64,000 nt of DNA from an uncultured Collinsella sp. (GCA_902465265.1 CABQMF010000001.1:1-64000); one strand, 5' to 3'. Shown: positions 50,882 through 60,435, counted from the first letter of the stretch. A program made the numbers and translations. Notes: generated by a model from the sequence alone, not told the origin.

Positions 50882-53800
50882 ATGAGCAAACTCGTCGAGG
50901 GCATCAAGGACCGCATGGTCGCTGCCGCACGCGAGGCCGCGCCCGCCGTGGTGGACGCCGCGCAGAAGGCCGCGACCGCGGCTGCCGAGAAAGTTGCCGA
51001 GGCAGTTGCCGATGCCAAGAACGCGGCAGGGGAGACGTCCGTCGCTGGCGAGCCCGCCACCGCCGCTGAGCCCGTAGCCGCCGCCCACACCCCCGAAGGC
51101 GCGATCTTCAACTCTGAGGCCGCCCGCGGCAACCTGCACCTGGGCATCGACGTAGGCTCCACCACCGTTAAGCTCGCCGTGCTCAACGACGATAACCAGA
51201 TTGTCTACGCCAAGTACCAGCGCCACCACACCGACGTCCGTGCCTGCGCCCGCGACCTGTTCGAGGGTGCTGCGACCGTGCTGCCGACGGCCCAGATGAC
51301 CTGCGCCATCACCGGTTCGGGCGGTCTGCTGCTGTCTCAGTGGCTCGACCTGGAGTTTGTCCAGGAGGTCATTGCCAGCAAGCGTGCCGTCGAGACCCTC
51401 ATCCCGGCCACCGATGTCGCCATCGAGCTGGGCGGCGAGGACGCCAAGATCATCTACTTCGACAACGGCATCGAGCAGCGCATGAACGGCACCTGCGCCG
51501 GCGGTACGGGCGCGTTCATCGACCAGATGGCAACCCTGCTGCACACCGATGCCAGCGGCCTTAACGAACTCGCGGCCAACGCCACCACCATCTATCCCAT
51601 CGCCAGCCGCTGCGGCGTCTTTGCCAAGACCGATGTCCAGCCGCTGCTCAACGAGGGCGCCCGACCCGAGGACGTGGCCGCCTCCATATTCCAGGCCGTC
51701 GTGACCCAGACCATCTCGGGCCTGGCATGCGGCCGTCCCATTCGCGGCAACGTCGCCTTCCTGGGCGGCCCGCTGCAGTATCTCTCCGAGCTGCGTCACC
51801 GCTTCTACCTCACACTCAACCTGGACGAGGAGCATCGTATCGTGCCCCAAAACGCTCACCTGTTTGTGGCGAGCGGCGCCGCCATGGCGCACGAGTCCAA
51901 CAAGCTCAGCACGTTCCCGCAGCTTATCGAGGCCATCGACAGCTTGGGCGACACACAGGGTGCCGAGGTCGAGCGTCTGGACCCGCTCTTTGCCACCGAC
52001 GAGGACTTTGCCGAGTTCAAGAACCGCCACGACCAGGAAGTCGTCCCCAAGGGAAAGCTCGACGGCTACACCGGCCGCGTGTTCATTGGCATCGACGCCG
52101 GTTCCACCACCATGAAGGCCGCGCTCGTGGGCGAGGACGGTCAGCTGCTGCACACCTGGTACGGCAACAACAACGGTGACATCTTGGGCACGGCCAAGGT
52201 CATCATGGCCGATTTCTACAATCACATCCCCGCCGGCTGCACCATCGGCCACGTGACCACCACGGGCTATGGCGAGGCGCTGCTCATCGAGGCCCTCAAG
52301 GCCGATTCCGGCGAGATCGAGACTGTCGCGCACCTGCGCGGCGCCAAGGCGTTCCTGCCCGGCGTCGAGTTCATTCTGGACATCGGCGGCCAGGACATGA
52401 AGTGCCTGCGCGTCAAGGACGGCGTCATCGAGCACATCATGCTCAACGAGGCCTGCTCGTCGGGTTGCGGTAGCTTTATCGAGAGCTTCGCCGTCTCTAT
52501 GAACATGGACGTGCGCGCGTTCGCCAACGCTGCCATCCATGCCAAGGCTCCGGTCGACCTGGGAAGTCGCTGCACGGTCTTTATGAACTCGCGCGTCAAG
52601 CAGGCGCAAAAGGAAGGCGCTACGGTGGGCGACATCGCGGCCGGCCTGTCCTATTCCGTCATCAAGAATGCCCTGTTCAAGGTCATTAAGCTGCGTGATC
52701 CCAAGGAGATCGGCAGCCAGGTGATCGTTCAGGGCGGCACCTTTATGTCCGATGCCACGCTGCGCGCGTTTGAGCAGCTCACCGGCGTTCACGCCGTGCG
52801 TCCCGACATCGCCGGCTGCATGGGCGCCTACGGTGCGGCCCTGCTCGCCCGCGATCGCGCTGGCGCCGACGGCACTTCAACCATTCTTTCTGCCGAGGAC
52901 ATCGCGCACCTCACCGTGACGCAAAAACACGTCCGCTGCGGTCGTTGCTCTAACAACTGCCAGCTTACCGTCAACGATTTTGGCGGCGGCAGGCGCTTTA
53001 TCACCGGCAACCGCTGCGAGAAGGGCGCCGGCCACAAAAAGCAGAAGACTGAGGCCCCCAACCTCTTCAAAAAGAAAAATGAGCTGCTCTTTAACCGCGA
53101 GGTGCTGAGTCCCGACGAGGCCCCGCGCGGCACCGTCGGCATCCCGCGCGCACTCAACATGTACGAGAACTATCCCTTCTGGCATGCGTTCTTTACGCGC
53201 CTAGGCTTTAGCGTGCAGCTGTCCGACCAGTCGAGCAAAAAGACCTACCAGGCGGGCATCGAGTCCATGCCGTCCGAGAGCGTGTGCTATCCGGCCAAGA
53301 TGAGCCACGGCCACGTGATGAACCTCATCGACCGTGACGTCGACTTCATCTGGATGCCGTGCGTGCGCTGGGAGCGCAAGGAGGACCCGACGGCTGGCAA
53401 CTGCTATAACTGCCCCATCGTCATGAGCTATCCCACGGCGCTGGCGCTCAACATCGACGAGATCCGCGAGCAGAACATCGAGTTCCTGTATCCGTTTGTG
53501 CCGTATCACGACAAGACCGAGCTCAAGCGCCGTCTGTACCAGGTGCTCGCTGTTGACCGCGTGGCCGACGCCGAGGCTGGTCGCGGCCGCGTGCGCGGTC
53601 CTAAAATCACGCGCTCCGAGGTCGATGCCGCTGTCAACGCTGCTTTTGAGGCCGATGCGCGCTTCCACGAGGATATCCAGACCATGGGCGAGGAGGCTCT
53701 TAAGTGGGTCGAGGACCACGGCGGCCACGGCATCGTACTCGCCGGCCGTCCCTACCATAACGACCCCGAGATCAACCATGCCCTGCCCGAGCTTATCTCG

Positions 53801-55663
53801 AGCTTTGGCTTTGCGGTCTTTACCGAGGATTCGCTCGCGCATCTGGTGAAGCCCGAGCGTCCCATCCGCGTCGTCGATCAGTGGATGTACCACAGCCGTC
53901 TGTACGCCGTCGCCCGTTTTGTGACGATGCGCAACGACTTGGACCTGATCCAGCTCAACTCCTTCGGCTGCGGCCTGGACGCTCTGACCACCGATCAGGT
54001 GCAGGAGATTCTGGAGGCCAGTGGCAAGATCTACACCGTGCTCAAGATCGACGAAGTGTCCAACCTGGGCGCCGCGCGCATCCGCATCCGCTCGCTCATG
54101 GCGGCGCTCAAGGACCAGGAGGCCGAGCGCTTGGCCGAGGCCACGGCCGCGGGCGAGGCCTACGAGCAGGGCGATGCTGCACCGGTGGCTCCCTCCACGG
54201 ATGCCCCCGCGTTCGCGAGTCGCAAGTACACGTTTGAGGCGCAGCGCGAGAGTGCTTCGACCGCGTGGCCCAAGGTGCCCTTTACCGAGCAGATGCGCGA
54301 GGAGGGCTACACCATCCTGTGCCCGCAGATGGCACCGATCCACTTTGACCTGGTCAAAGAGGTGTTCCGCGGTGCCGGCTACAACTTGGAGCTGCTGCCC
54401 TCAACCGATCACGACGCCGTCGAGGCCGGCCTGCGCTATGTGAACAATGACATTTGCTACCCGTCGATTCTGGTGACGGGCCAGATTATGGAGGCCATCG
54501 AGAGCGGTCGATACGACCTGTCCAAGACGGCCGTGGTTATCAGCCAGACCGGCGGCGGCTGCCGTGCCACCAACTACATCGCGCTCATCCGCAAGGCCCT
54601 GCGCGAGAGCGGCCACCCCGAGATTCCGGTGATCTCGCTTTCGGCCGTGGCGCTCGGCGAGGACAACCCCGGCTTTAAGATTACGCCGGCGCTGCTCAAG
54701 CAAGCAGTCTACGCAGTGCTCTTTGGTGACGTAATGATGCAGATGCTCTACCGCTGCCGTCCGTACGAGGCCACGCCCGGTGCCGCCAACGCGCTCTACG
54801 AGGAGTACATGGCACGAGCCCGCAAGCTGGCGCCCAAGTTCAACAGGCATAACTACACCAAGCTGTGCCGTGAGGCCATCCGCGCGTTCGACACTATGCC
54901 GCTCGTGGGCGAGGGCACCAAGCCGCGCGTGGGCGTGGTCGGTGAGATCTTGGTCAAGTTCCATCCCACAGCCAACAACCACGTGGTTGATGTCATCGAG
55001 CGCGAGGGCTGCGAGGCCGTGGTGCCGGGCCTGCTCGACTTCTTCCTGTACTCCATGAGCAACGCCGAGCTGCAGAAGGACGAACTGGGAAGCTCTGCTA
55101 CCACGCGCGCTGGTATGCAGGCGCTCATCAAGCTCGTGGACTGGATGCGTACGCCGGTGGAGGAGATGCTCGAAAAGTCCCGCCGCTTTGAGGCTCCCGA
55201 GCGCATCGGCACCATGGCCGACAAGGCCCGCACGGTGCTTTCGGTGTGCAACAACATGGGCGAGGGCTGGCTGCTCACGGCCGAGATGCTCGACCTGATC
55301 GACCACGGCGCGCCCAACATCATCTGCACACAGCCCTTTGCGTGCCTGCCCAATCACGTGGTGGGCAAGGCCGTGATCAAGGAACTGCGCCGTCAGCACC
55401 CCGAGAGCAATATCGTCGCGGTGGACTACGACCCCGGCGCGTCTGAGGTCAACCAGCTCAACCGCATTAAGCTCATGATCAGCGTGGCCAAGGAAAACAT
55501 GCGTGCCGGCAAGGGCTTTAAGCTCGAGAAGGTGGCGCCGCTCGCGATGGACGAGGTCACCGGCCAGATGCGTGCCCACGATGGCTGCGTGAGCTGCGGC
55601 TCGGTCGACGAGAGTGCCGTGGCGTCGGTCGCTGAGCGCCTGGGACGCGGCATTAAGAAGTAG
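50882..55663 (+). CDS. Giant 2-hydroxyacyl-CoA dehydratase activase-type protein (duplicated BadF/HgdC ATPase plus DUF2229)
   Basis: The 1593-residue cytoplasmic protein contains two ASKHA ATPase modules of the HgdC/BadF type. The first has LGIDVGSTTVKLAVL (about 87) and the second IGIDAGSTTMKAALV (about 402). Each has a GG-D/E-K and CSSGCGSF or CAGGTGAF loop; a pair of such loops normally holds a 4Fe-4S cluster between subunits, but the first copy has only one cysteine there. A cysteine cluster follows (HVRCGRCSNNC, near 683), then a DUF2229/HgdB-like half from about 750 onward (SESVCYPAKMSHGH, NCYNCPIVMSYP, NNDICYPSILVTGQ). The N-terminal 75 residues are an alanine-rich helix. This family drives ATP-dependent electron transfer to dehydratases or related reductions; the substrate is unknown. 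Confidence 0.87.
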   Translation: MSKLVEGIKDRMVAAAREAAPAVVDAAQKAATAAAEKVAEAVADAKNAAGETSVAGEPATAAEPVAAAHTPEGAIFNSEAARGNLHLGIDVGSTTVKLAVLNDDNQIVYAKYQRHHTDVRACARDLFEGAATVLPTAQMTCAITGSGGLLLSQWLDLEFVQEVIASKRAVETLIPATDVAIELGGEDAKIIYFDNGIEQRMNGTCAGGTGAFIDQMATLLHTDASGLNELAANATTIYPIASRCGVFAKTDVQPLLNEGARPEDVAASIFQAVVTQTISGLACGRPIRGNVAFLGGPLQYLSELRHRFYLTLNLDEEHRIVPQNAHLFVASGAAMAHESNKLSTFPQLIEAIDSLGDTQGAEVERLDPLFATDEDFAEFKNRHDQEVVPKGKLDGYTGRVFIGIDAGSTTMKAALVGEDGQLLHTWYGNNNGDILGTAKVIMADFYNHIPAGCTIGHVTTTGYGEALLIEALKADSGEIETVAHLRGAKAFLPGVEFILDIGGQDMKCLRVKDGVIEHIMLNEACSSGCGSFIESFAVSMNMDVRAFANAAIHAKAPVDLGSRCTVFMNSRVKQAQKEGATVGDIAAGLSYSVIKNALFKVIKLRDPKEIGSQVIVQGGTFMSDATLRAFEQLTGVHAVRPDIAGCMGAYGAALLARDRAGADGTSTILSAEDIAHLTVTQKHVRCGRCSNNCQLTVNDFGGGRRFITGNRCEKGAGHKKQKTEAPNLFKKKNELLFNREVLSPDEAPRGTVGIPRALNMYENYPFWHAFFTRLGFSVQLSDQSSKKTYQAGIESMPSESVCYPAKMSHGHVMNLIDRDVDFIWMPCVRWERKEDPTAGNCYNCPIVMSYPTALALNIDEIREQNIEFLYPFVPYHDKTELKRRLYQVLAVDRVADAEAGRGRVRGPKITRSEVDAAVNAAFEADARFHEDIQTMGEEALKWVEDHGGHGIVLAGRPYHNDPEINHALPELISSFGFAVFTEDSLAHLVKPERPIRVVDQWMYHSRLYAVARFVTMRNDLDLIQLNSFGCGLDALTTDQVQEILEASGKIYTVLKIDEVSNLGAARIRIRSLMAALKDQEAERLAEATAAGEAYEQGDAAPVAPSTDAPAFASRKYTFEAQRESASTAWPKVPFTEQMREEGYTILCPQMAPIHFDLVKEVFRGAGYNLELLPSTDHDAVEAGLRYVNNDICYPSILVTGQIMEAIESGRYDLSKTAVVISQTGGGCRATNYIALIRKALRESGHPEIPVISLSAVALGEDNPGFKITPALLKQAVYAVLFGDVMMQMLYRCRPYEATPGAANALYEEYMARARKLAPKFNRHNYTKLCREAIRAFDTMPLVGEGTKPRVGVVGEILVKFHPTANNHVVDVIEREGCEAVVPGLLDFFLYSMSNAELQKDELGSSATTRAGMQALIKLVDWMRTPVEEMLEKSRRFEAPERIGTMADKARTVLSVCNNMGEGWLLTAEMLDLIDHGAPNIICTQPFACLPNHVVGKAVIKELRRQHPESNIVAVDYDPGASEVNQLNRIKLMISVAKENMRAGKGFKLEKVAPLAMDEVTGQMRAHDGCVSCGSVDESAVASVAERLGRGIKK

Positions 55664-55692
55664 ACGGCCCGCTTTGGGCTAGATGTGAGGCA

Positions 55693-55728
55693 AACGGGTG
55701 GTAGCCGTACCGGCTACCACCCGTTTTT
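55693..55728 (+). terminator. Terminator of the activase operon
   Basis: A 14-bp perfect stem (55693-55706 with 55712-55725), a 5-nt loop, then TTTTT. This is a strong rho-independent terminator 30 bp after the stop. Confidence 0.9.
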
Positions 55729-55785
55729 ACTGGACATATGTTGCACAAATGACCTTGCTGCAGCCTTCTGTGGGCTCGTATTTCA

Positions 55786-55905
55786 GAAGTGCGGTGAAAA
55801 ACGCGAACCTCCCGAGCACACTGCCTTTTTAGGCTCTCGTGACCTGCGGTTTTGTTGATAAAAAAGTCGGTCTGGTCGGCGAAGCTCAATTTTTCACCGC
55901 ACTTC
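55786..55905. repeat. Inverted repeat with GTGCGGTG arms
   Basis: Perfect 16-bp arms GAAGTGCGGTGAAAAA (55786-55801) and its complement (55890-55905) enclose an 88-nt loop. The arm core resembles the GCGGTG hairpin family. The rest of the 415-bp gap to the next gene holds no ORF I can support. Confidence 0.6.
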
Positions 55906-56078
55906 CGAAAACGACGGTCCTGCGGCACGAAAAATGGCCTGTAAAGCCCTGAGTAAATGAACAAGTGTATCCGTTTGCCGCAAATTACCGTCCGTTTATA
56001 GAACCCACCTCCAGCGCGCGTCCTCCTTACGGTTGAATAAATACACATCTATGGAATTACGTAAGAGAGGACCGTCCC

Positions 56079-57038
56079 ATGAGCTATAAGACCGTTTGCG
56101 TTGCCGGCGGCGGCGTGCTGGGAAGCCAGATTGCCTTTCAGGCAGCCTACTGCGGCTTTGATGTAACGATTTGGCTGCGCAGCGAGGGCAGCATCGGCCG
56201 TACCCAGCCCAAGATCGATCATGTGCGCGAGGAGTACATCGCTGCTATCGAGGGCATGGCGGACGGCACGGGCGAGTGGTGCGCCGGTATCGCCGATAGC
56301 GGCCAGCCCTTCGACAAGGAGGCGGCACTCGCCGCCGTCGAGCGTGCCTATTCCACGCTCAAGCTGGAGCTCGACCTCGCCAAGGCAGTGGCCGACGCCG
56401 ACCTGGTCATCGAATCTATGGCCGAGGACACCCAGGCAAAGATCGACTTCTACAAGAAGCTCGCCCCGGTCCTCCCGCAAAAGACCGTCGTCGTGACCAA
56501 CTCCTCCACGCTGCTGCCGAGTACCTTTGCCAAGCACACCGGCCGCCCCGAGAAGTACCTGTCGCTGCACTTTGCCAATTCCATCTGGAAGAACAACATG
56601 ACCGAGGTCATGGCTCAGGACCAGACCGACAAGCGCTATTTCGATGAGCTTGTCGACTTTGCTAACGACATCCGTATGCTTGCCCTGCCCGTCAACAAGG
56701 AAAAGAACGGTTACCTGCTCAATTCCATGCTGGTGCCATGGCTGCTTTCGGGCCTTGACCTGTACGTCTCGGGCGTGAGCGATCCCAAGAGCATCGACCT
56801 TGCATGGACGCGTGGCACCGGTGCTCCCAAGGGCCCGTTCCGCGTATTCGACACGGTGGGTATTCAGACGGCCTACAACATCGTCATGCAGTATCAGAAG
56901 GTGCCGGGCTTGGTGAGCCCACTGCTCAAAAAGATGATGATGCCCTACAACTTTAAGGCCATGGCCTCCGTCCTCAAGAAAATGCTCGACGAAGGTAAGC
57001 TGGGCGAAAGCTCGGGCGAGGGCTTCTTCAAGTACTAA
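56079..57038 (+). CDS. 3-hydroxyacyl-CoA dehydrogenase
   Basis: This 319-residue NAD-dependent dehydrogenase has the Rossmann motif VAGGGVLGSQIA at residues 7-18, the ESMAEDTQAKIDFYK segment, catalytic-site NSSTLLPS and HFANSIWKNNMTEV (His with the usual HFFNP replaced by HFANS), and the C-terminal helical domain ending SSGEGFFKY. It interconverts 3-hydroxyacyl-CoA and 3-ketoacyl-CoA. It is downstream of the activase but after a terminator. The link to acyl-CoA metabolism is contextual. Confidence 0.9.
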   Translation: MSYKTVCVAGGGVLGSQIAFQAAYCGFDVTIWLRSEGSIGRTQPKIDHVREEYIAAIEGMADGTGEWCAGIADSGQPFDKEAALAAVERAYSTLKLELDLAKAVADADLVIESMAEDTQAKIDFYKKLAPVLPQKTVVVTNSSTLLPSTFAKHTGRPEKYLSLHFANSIWKNNMTEVMAQDQTDKRYFDELVDFANDIRMLALPVNKEKNGYLLNSMLVPWLLSGLDLYVSGVSDPKSIDLAWTRGTGAPKGPFRVFDTVGIQTAYNIVMQYQKVPGLVSPLLKKMMMPYNFKAMASVLKKMLDEGKLGESSGEGFFKY

Positions 57039-57201
57039 AAAACGATCCCTCGAGTGCGGAGGAAAACGGATCGGCCGCGCCCCCAAAGCCGTGTTTTCAC
57101 GCTGCTGCAAGCTTAAACTACCGCTTAGGGGTGTTTGTTAATCTCTGAGCCATATTGGGATAGAGACGGGCAAGCTCCCTGATGTATGAAGGGAAACGAC
57201 G

Positions 57202-58938
57202 GTGGCATTCAAACACGGTAACGATATGGAATTGAGCGACAAAGACAGCAGGCTGCTCTCGCGTCGAGCGGCTCTTGCGGGTGCGGCGGGCGCGTTGGCG
57301 CTTGCCGGGACGGGGCTCATGGGCTGCTCGGTCGGCGGTGCCGGTGCAGGCGACGCATCTACTGCGAGCAGCGAGCTCACCGACGAGCAAAAGAAGCTCC
57401 ACAAGCAGATTGTCGCGACCTATGACGTCGAGAAGCAAGCGGCCATCAAGGAGCGGCTCGATGCCGGGTATGCCGCCGGCGCGTTCGACGAGAGCGAACC
57501 TTATGTCGTGGCAGATCCCTTTGGCACCGATACCCTGAGCTGCTACGTGCGCTTTGCAACGGCGGATCCCGTAACCATTTCCTACAAGGTCGCCGAATGC
57601 AAAAAGGCCGGCGACGCCCCCAAAGTCGCCGCGTTTTCCCGTACGCCCCGCGGCGGCGACGCGCCGGCCATAGAGCACGAGTTCAAGCTCATTGGCCTCA
57701 TTCCCAACCATAAAAACAAGGTGACCCTCACCTGCACAGCGCAAGATGGCACCAGCCGCACTTCGACGTTCACGATCGAGACGCCGGCTCTCAAGGGTGA
57801 GGAAGAAGAGCGGCTCGCCGTCACGGCGGGGGAGTCCAACACGCCGCTTGCCGATGGCCTCTTTACCATCTTGGGTAACGACTCGTCCAAGCTCGACTTT
57901 ATGTACCTCTACGACAACGCTGGCCAGATTCGTGGCGAGGTGCCGATCATCGGCTACCGCAGCCACCGCTTGCTGTTCCCGGGCGACGGCAGCATGATCA
58001 TGAGCGTCTCGACGACCAAGATGGCCCAGATCGACGCCATCGGCCAGGTGGTAAACGTTTGGAGCACGGGCGACTACGAACTGCACCACGACTACGCCTT
58101 CGATGACGACGGCAACCTGTTGGTGCTGGCAAGTCACGCCGGCTCCGAAGCCGACTTGGACGTTTATCGCGCGGCTGCCAAAAAAGACAAGGACGATCGC
58201 GTTAATGTCGAGGACCTCGTCATTAAGGTCGACGTAACAACCGGCGACGTCTCTCTCGTCGTGGACCTGGGTGATATATTCCCCGACCTCAAGGCACGCG
58301 CCAAGGTGGCCTCGGACGGCGACCTGGATTGGATTCACATCAACACGATTCAGTGGCTCGGCGGCGGCACCGTTCTGCTCAGCTCGCGCGAGACCTCGAC
58401 GGTCATTAAGCTCACCGATATCTACGGCACGCCCACGGTCGATTGGCTTATGGGCTCGCCCGATTTCTGGGCCGGTTCGGGCTTTGAGGACAAGCTGCTG
58501 CAAGCCCAGGGCGATTTTTCGCTCAACGCGGGCCAGCACAGCGTGACGTATCTGCCGAGTTCTGACACGGCAACGACCGGTCGCTACCAGGTGCTGCTGT
58601 ACGACAACAACTTTGGTGCGGCCGAAAGCTATCCCAAGTTCGACTGGGGCCAGCTGGGCGCCGCGGTGGTGACCGACTACAACAAGGGCACGCATTCGTT
58701 TGGACGCATCTTTACGGTGGACGAGACGGCGTGCACCTACGAGCTCGAAGACCAGATCGCGGTGCCGTTCTCGGGCTACGTCAGCAGTGCGCAGCGCGTC
58801 GGCGATTCAGATAGTATGCTCGTGGCTTCGGGCCAGGCCAAGACCTTTACCGAGTACGACCGCTATGGACTTCCCATCGCCACCTACGAGATGGAAGCCG
58901 AAAAGTACATCTACCGCGTGTACAAGTACGAGCTGTAG
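57202..58938 (+). CDS. Arylsulfate sulfotransferase (ASST) lipoprotein
   Basis: This 578-residue enzyme transfers sulfate from one aryl sulfate to another phenol without PAPS. It has a Tat-type lipoprotein signal: Arg21-Arg22 in SRRAALAG and lipobox Cys42 in LMGC, so it is displayed on the cell surface. His296 in HHDYAF, His379 in DWIHINT, Arg396 in SSRETS and His446 in GQHSVTYL appear to match the AssT active-site set, with His446 in the place of the sulfohistidine. Spacings between His379, Arg396 and His446 are similar to the E. coli enzyme. The GTG start at 57202 fits the ribosome site; ATG 57226 lacks one. Likely substrates are phenolic sulfates in the gut. Confidence 0.85.
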   Translation: MAFKHGNDMELSDKDSRLLSRRAALAGAAGALALAGTGLMGCSVGGAGAGDASTASSELTDEQKKLHKQIVATYDVEKQAAIKERLDAGYAAGAFDESEPYVVADPFGTDTLSCYVRFATADPVTISYKVAECKKAGDAPKVAAFSRTPRGGDAPAIEHEFKLIGLIPNHKNKVTLTCTAQDGTSRTSTFTIETPALKGEEEERLAVTAGESNTPLADGLFTILGNDSSKLDFMYLYDNAGQIRGEVPIIGYRSHRLLFPGDGSMIMSVSTTKMAQIDAIGQVVNVWSTGDYELHHDYAFDDDGNLLVLASHAGSEADLDVYRAAAKKDKDDRVNVEDLVIKVDVTTGDVSLVVDLGDIFPDLKARAKVASDGDLDWIHINTIQWLGGGTVLLSSRETSTVIKLTDIYGTPTVDWLMGSPDFWAGSGFEDKLLQAQGDFSLNAGQHSVTYLPSSDTATTGRYQVLLYDNNFGAAESYPKFDWGQLGAAVVTDYNKGTHSFGRIFTVDETACTYELEDQIAVPFSGYVSSAQRVGDSDSMLVASGQAKTFTEYDRYGLPIATYEMEAEKYIYRVYKYEL

Positions 58939-59007
58939 CGCTGCGCTTGGCTGTGCCTGTGCCCCGTGGCTGCGCGCGCTCGCGCCGGGCCCACCTCACG
59001 TTCCGCA

Positions 59008-60147
59008 TCACTTCACGTCAAACTCCACGCGATCGAGTTCAGGCACGTTGAGGTCGATGAGCTTGCGGGCGAGGTGACGGTCGTGTGCCCCAAGCGCCTC
59101 GCTTGTCGTCACATGGGCGACAACCTCGCGCTCGACGAGGCCCTCTTCCTCGCCTTCGGTAGCCGAGGTCTCGACGGCGACGGTGTAGCCCTTAAAGCCC
59201 GGCAGCACCGCGGCGAGCTCACGCGTAGTTTCGGTGACGCCATAGCCGTCCTGCACGCCGGCCTGCGCTGAGCCAATAGACCCCGCGGTCATAACGATGC
59301 AGGGGATGGCAAAGATCACCGTACCCACAATGATGCGGCGGCGCACCTTGCGCGACAGCTCGTCAATCTCGGCGTCTTCCTCGGCCGTTACGACGCCGTC
59401 TCCGTTCAGGTCACGCTTGAGCGGCACGCGCAAGATAAGCAGCACGGCTTCGGCCGCCAGCGCGATAAAGACGACGTTGATGCCAAACTCGTAGAGGGCC
59501 GAGAAGAACAGCGATCCGCTCGCGATGGCAATACCATAGCCCGCCGCGCACAGGGGCGGCATGAGCGCGGTCGCCACGGCCACGCCGGCGATGAGCGTGG
59601 CGGGTTCCTGATCGCGTGAGTTGCCCAGGCCACCCGCAAAGCCGCCCGCGAGCGCGACGGCAAGGTCCCAGACGGTGGGCGTCGAGTTGTCGATAATGGC
59701 GGCCGTGGTGGTGCCAAGGGGCGAGAGCTTAAAGTACAGCGTGGACGTGACCAGGCAAAAGACCATCTGCAGCGCGAGGCCGGCGACGGCCTCGACGGTA
59801 ATCTCACGGTCGAGCGTGGCGATGCCATATGCCATGGCAAGGACCGAGCCCATGAGCGGGCAGATGAGCATGGCGCCCACGATGGCAATGTCCGAGTCGA
59901 TATCGAGGCCGATGCTCGCGATGAGCATGGCGATGATGAGGATACACAGGTGAGAGCCGGTCAGGCGCGCCCCGTTTACAAAACGCTTGCGAATCACGTG
60001 ATAGGGCGCGCGGCCCTCGCGAATGTTGAATGCCTGCTTAAGGAAACGGCCGGCGTTCTCCAGGGCCTCGCTATGGGCAGGACGGATGCCGTGGCGCCGA
60101 TGATGGCGCTCGCGCAATCGCTTGAGCTGTTGTTTATCGAGTTCCAT
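59008..60147 (-). CDS. DUF389-family membrane protein with EF-hand-like loop
   Basis: This 379-residue membrane protein has about six helices between residues 60 and 295 with conserved GSHLCILIIAMLIASIGLD, GAMLICPLMGSVLAMAYG and ALMPPLCAAGYGIA segments of the DUF389 family, whose function is unknown. Between helices is a cytoplasmic-type segment RDLNGDGVVTAEEDAEID. It has the full EF-hand calcium-loop pattern (Asp246, Asn248, Asp250, Thr254, Glu257), unexpected for this family. The ATG at 60147 is preferred to GTG 60153 on ribosome-site spacing. It stands between ASST and the surface protein gene, on the opposite strand. Confidence 0.85.
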   Translation of the reverse strand: MELDKQQLKRLRERHHRRHGIRPAHSEALENAGRFLKQAFNIREGRAPYHVIRKRFVNGARLTGSHLCILIIAMLIASIGLDIDSDIAIVGAMLICPLMGSVLAMAYGIATLDREITVEAVAGLALQMVFCLVTSTLYFKLSPLGTTTAAIIDNSTPTVWDLAVALAGGFAGGLGNSRDQEPATLIAGVAVATALMPPLCAAGYGIAIASGSLFFSALYEFGINVVFIALAAEAVLLILRVPLKRDLNGDGVVTAEEDAEIDELSRKVRRRIIVGTVIFAIPCIVMTAGSIGSAQAGVQDGYGVTETTRELAAVLPGFKGYTVAVETSATEGEEEGLVEREVVAHVTTSEALGAHDRHLARKLIDLNVPELDRVEFDVK

Positions 60148-60153
60148 GTCCAC

Positions 60154-60435
60154 CTCGTTCTAGCACGGGCCGCGTTGCGCTTGCTGCTATTACTCTACAC
60201 CGTGGCAAGTGGAACGGATTCCGGGGCGCGGGATGGGGCGTCCAAACGGCTTTGCCTGCATTTAGCAACGCCTCGAAAAATGAATCAATCTCAACTGCAT
60301 ATGTGACGGAACTGTGACGAAAGCTGTTGAACAACCGACTTGCCCGCTTTGCCGCATTGTTGCGCAACAAAGACCTGGAAATGCGGCCCTAGACTCGCGG
60401 TAACGCAGATAGCGTTGCGTCGAAGGGAGTACAAC
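60154..60435. other. Divergent regulatory region, DUF389 gene and surface protein gene
   Basis: No gene is seen. It contains the ribosome sites for both divergent genes (GAGG for DUF389, GAAGGGAG for the surface protein). The long ORF open here to 60340 is not supported as coding because the signal peptide starts at 60436. I see no clear inverted repeat. Confidence 0.5.

Noticed and set aside
50807..52792. A 661-residue minus-strand open frame opposite the activase gene
   Set aside because: Same shadow effect; the plus strand has complete ATPase motifs across this span.
60340..60435. Upstream extension of the surface protein
   Set aside because: The residues before 60436 are not signal-peptide-like, while the ATG at 60436 has a good ribosome site and begins a normal long signal peptide.
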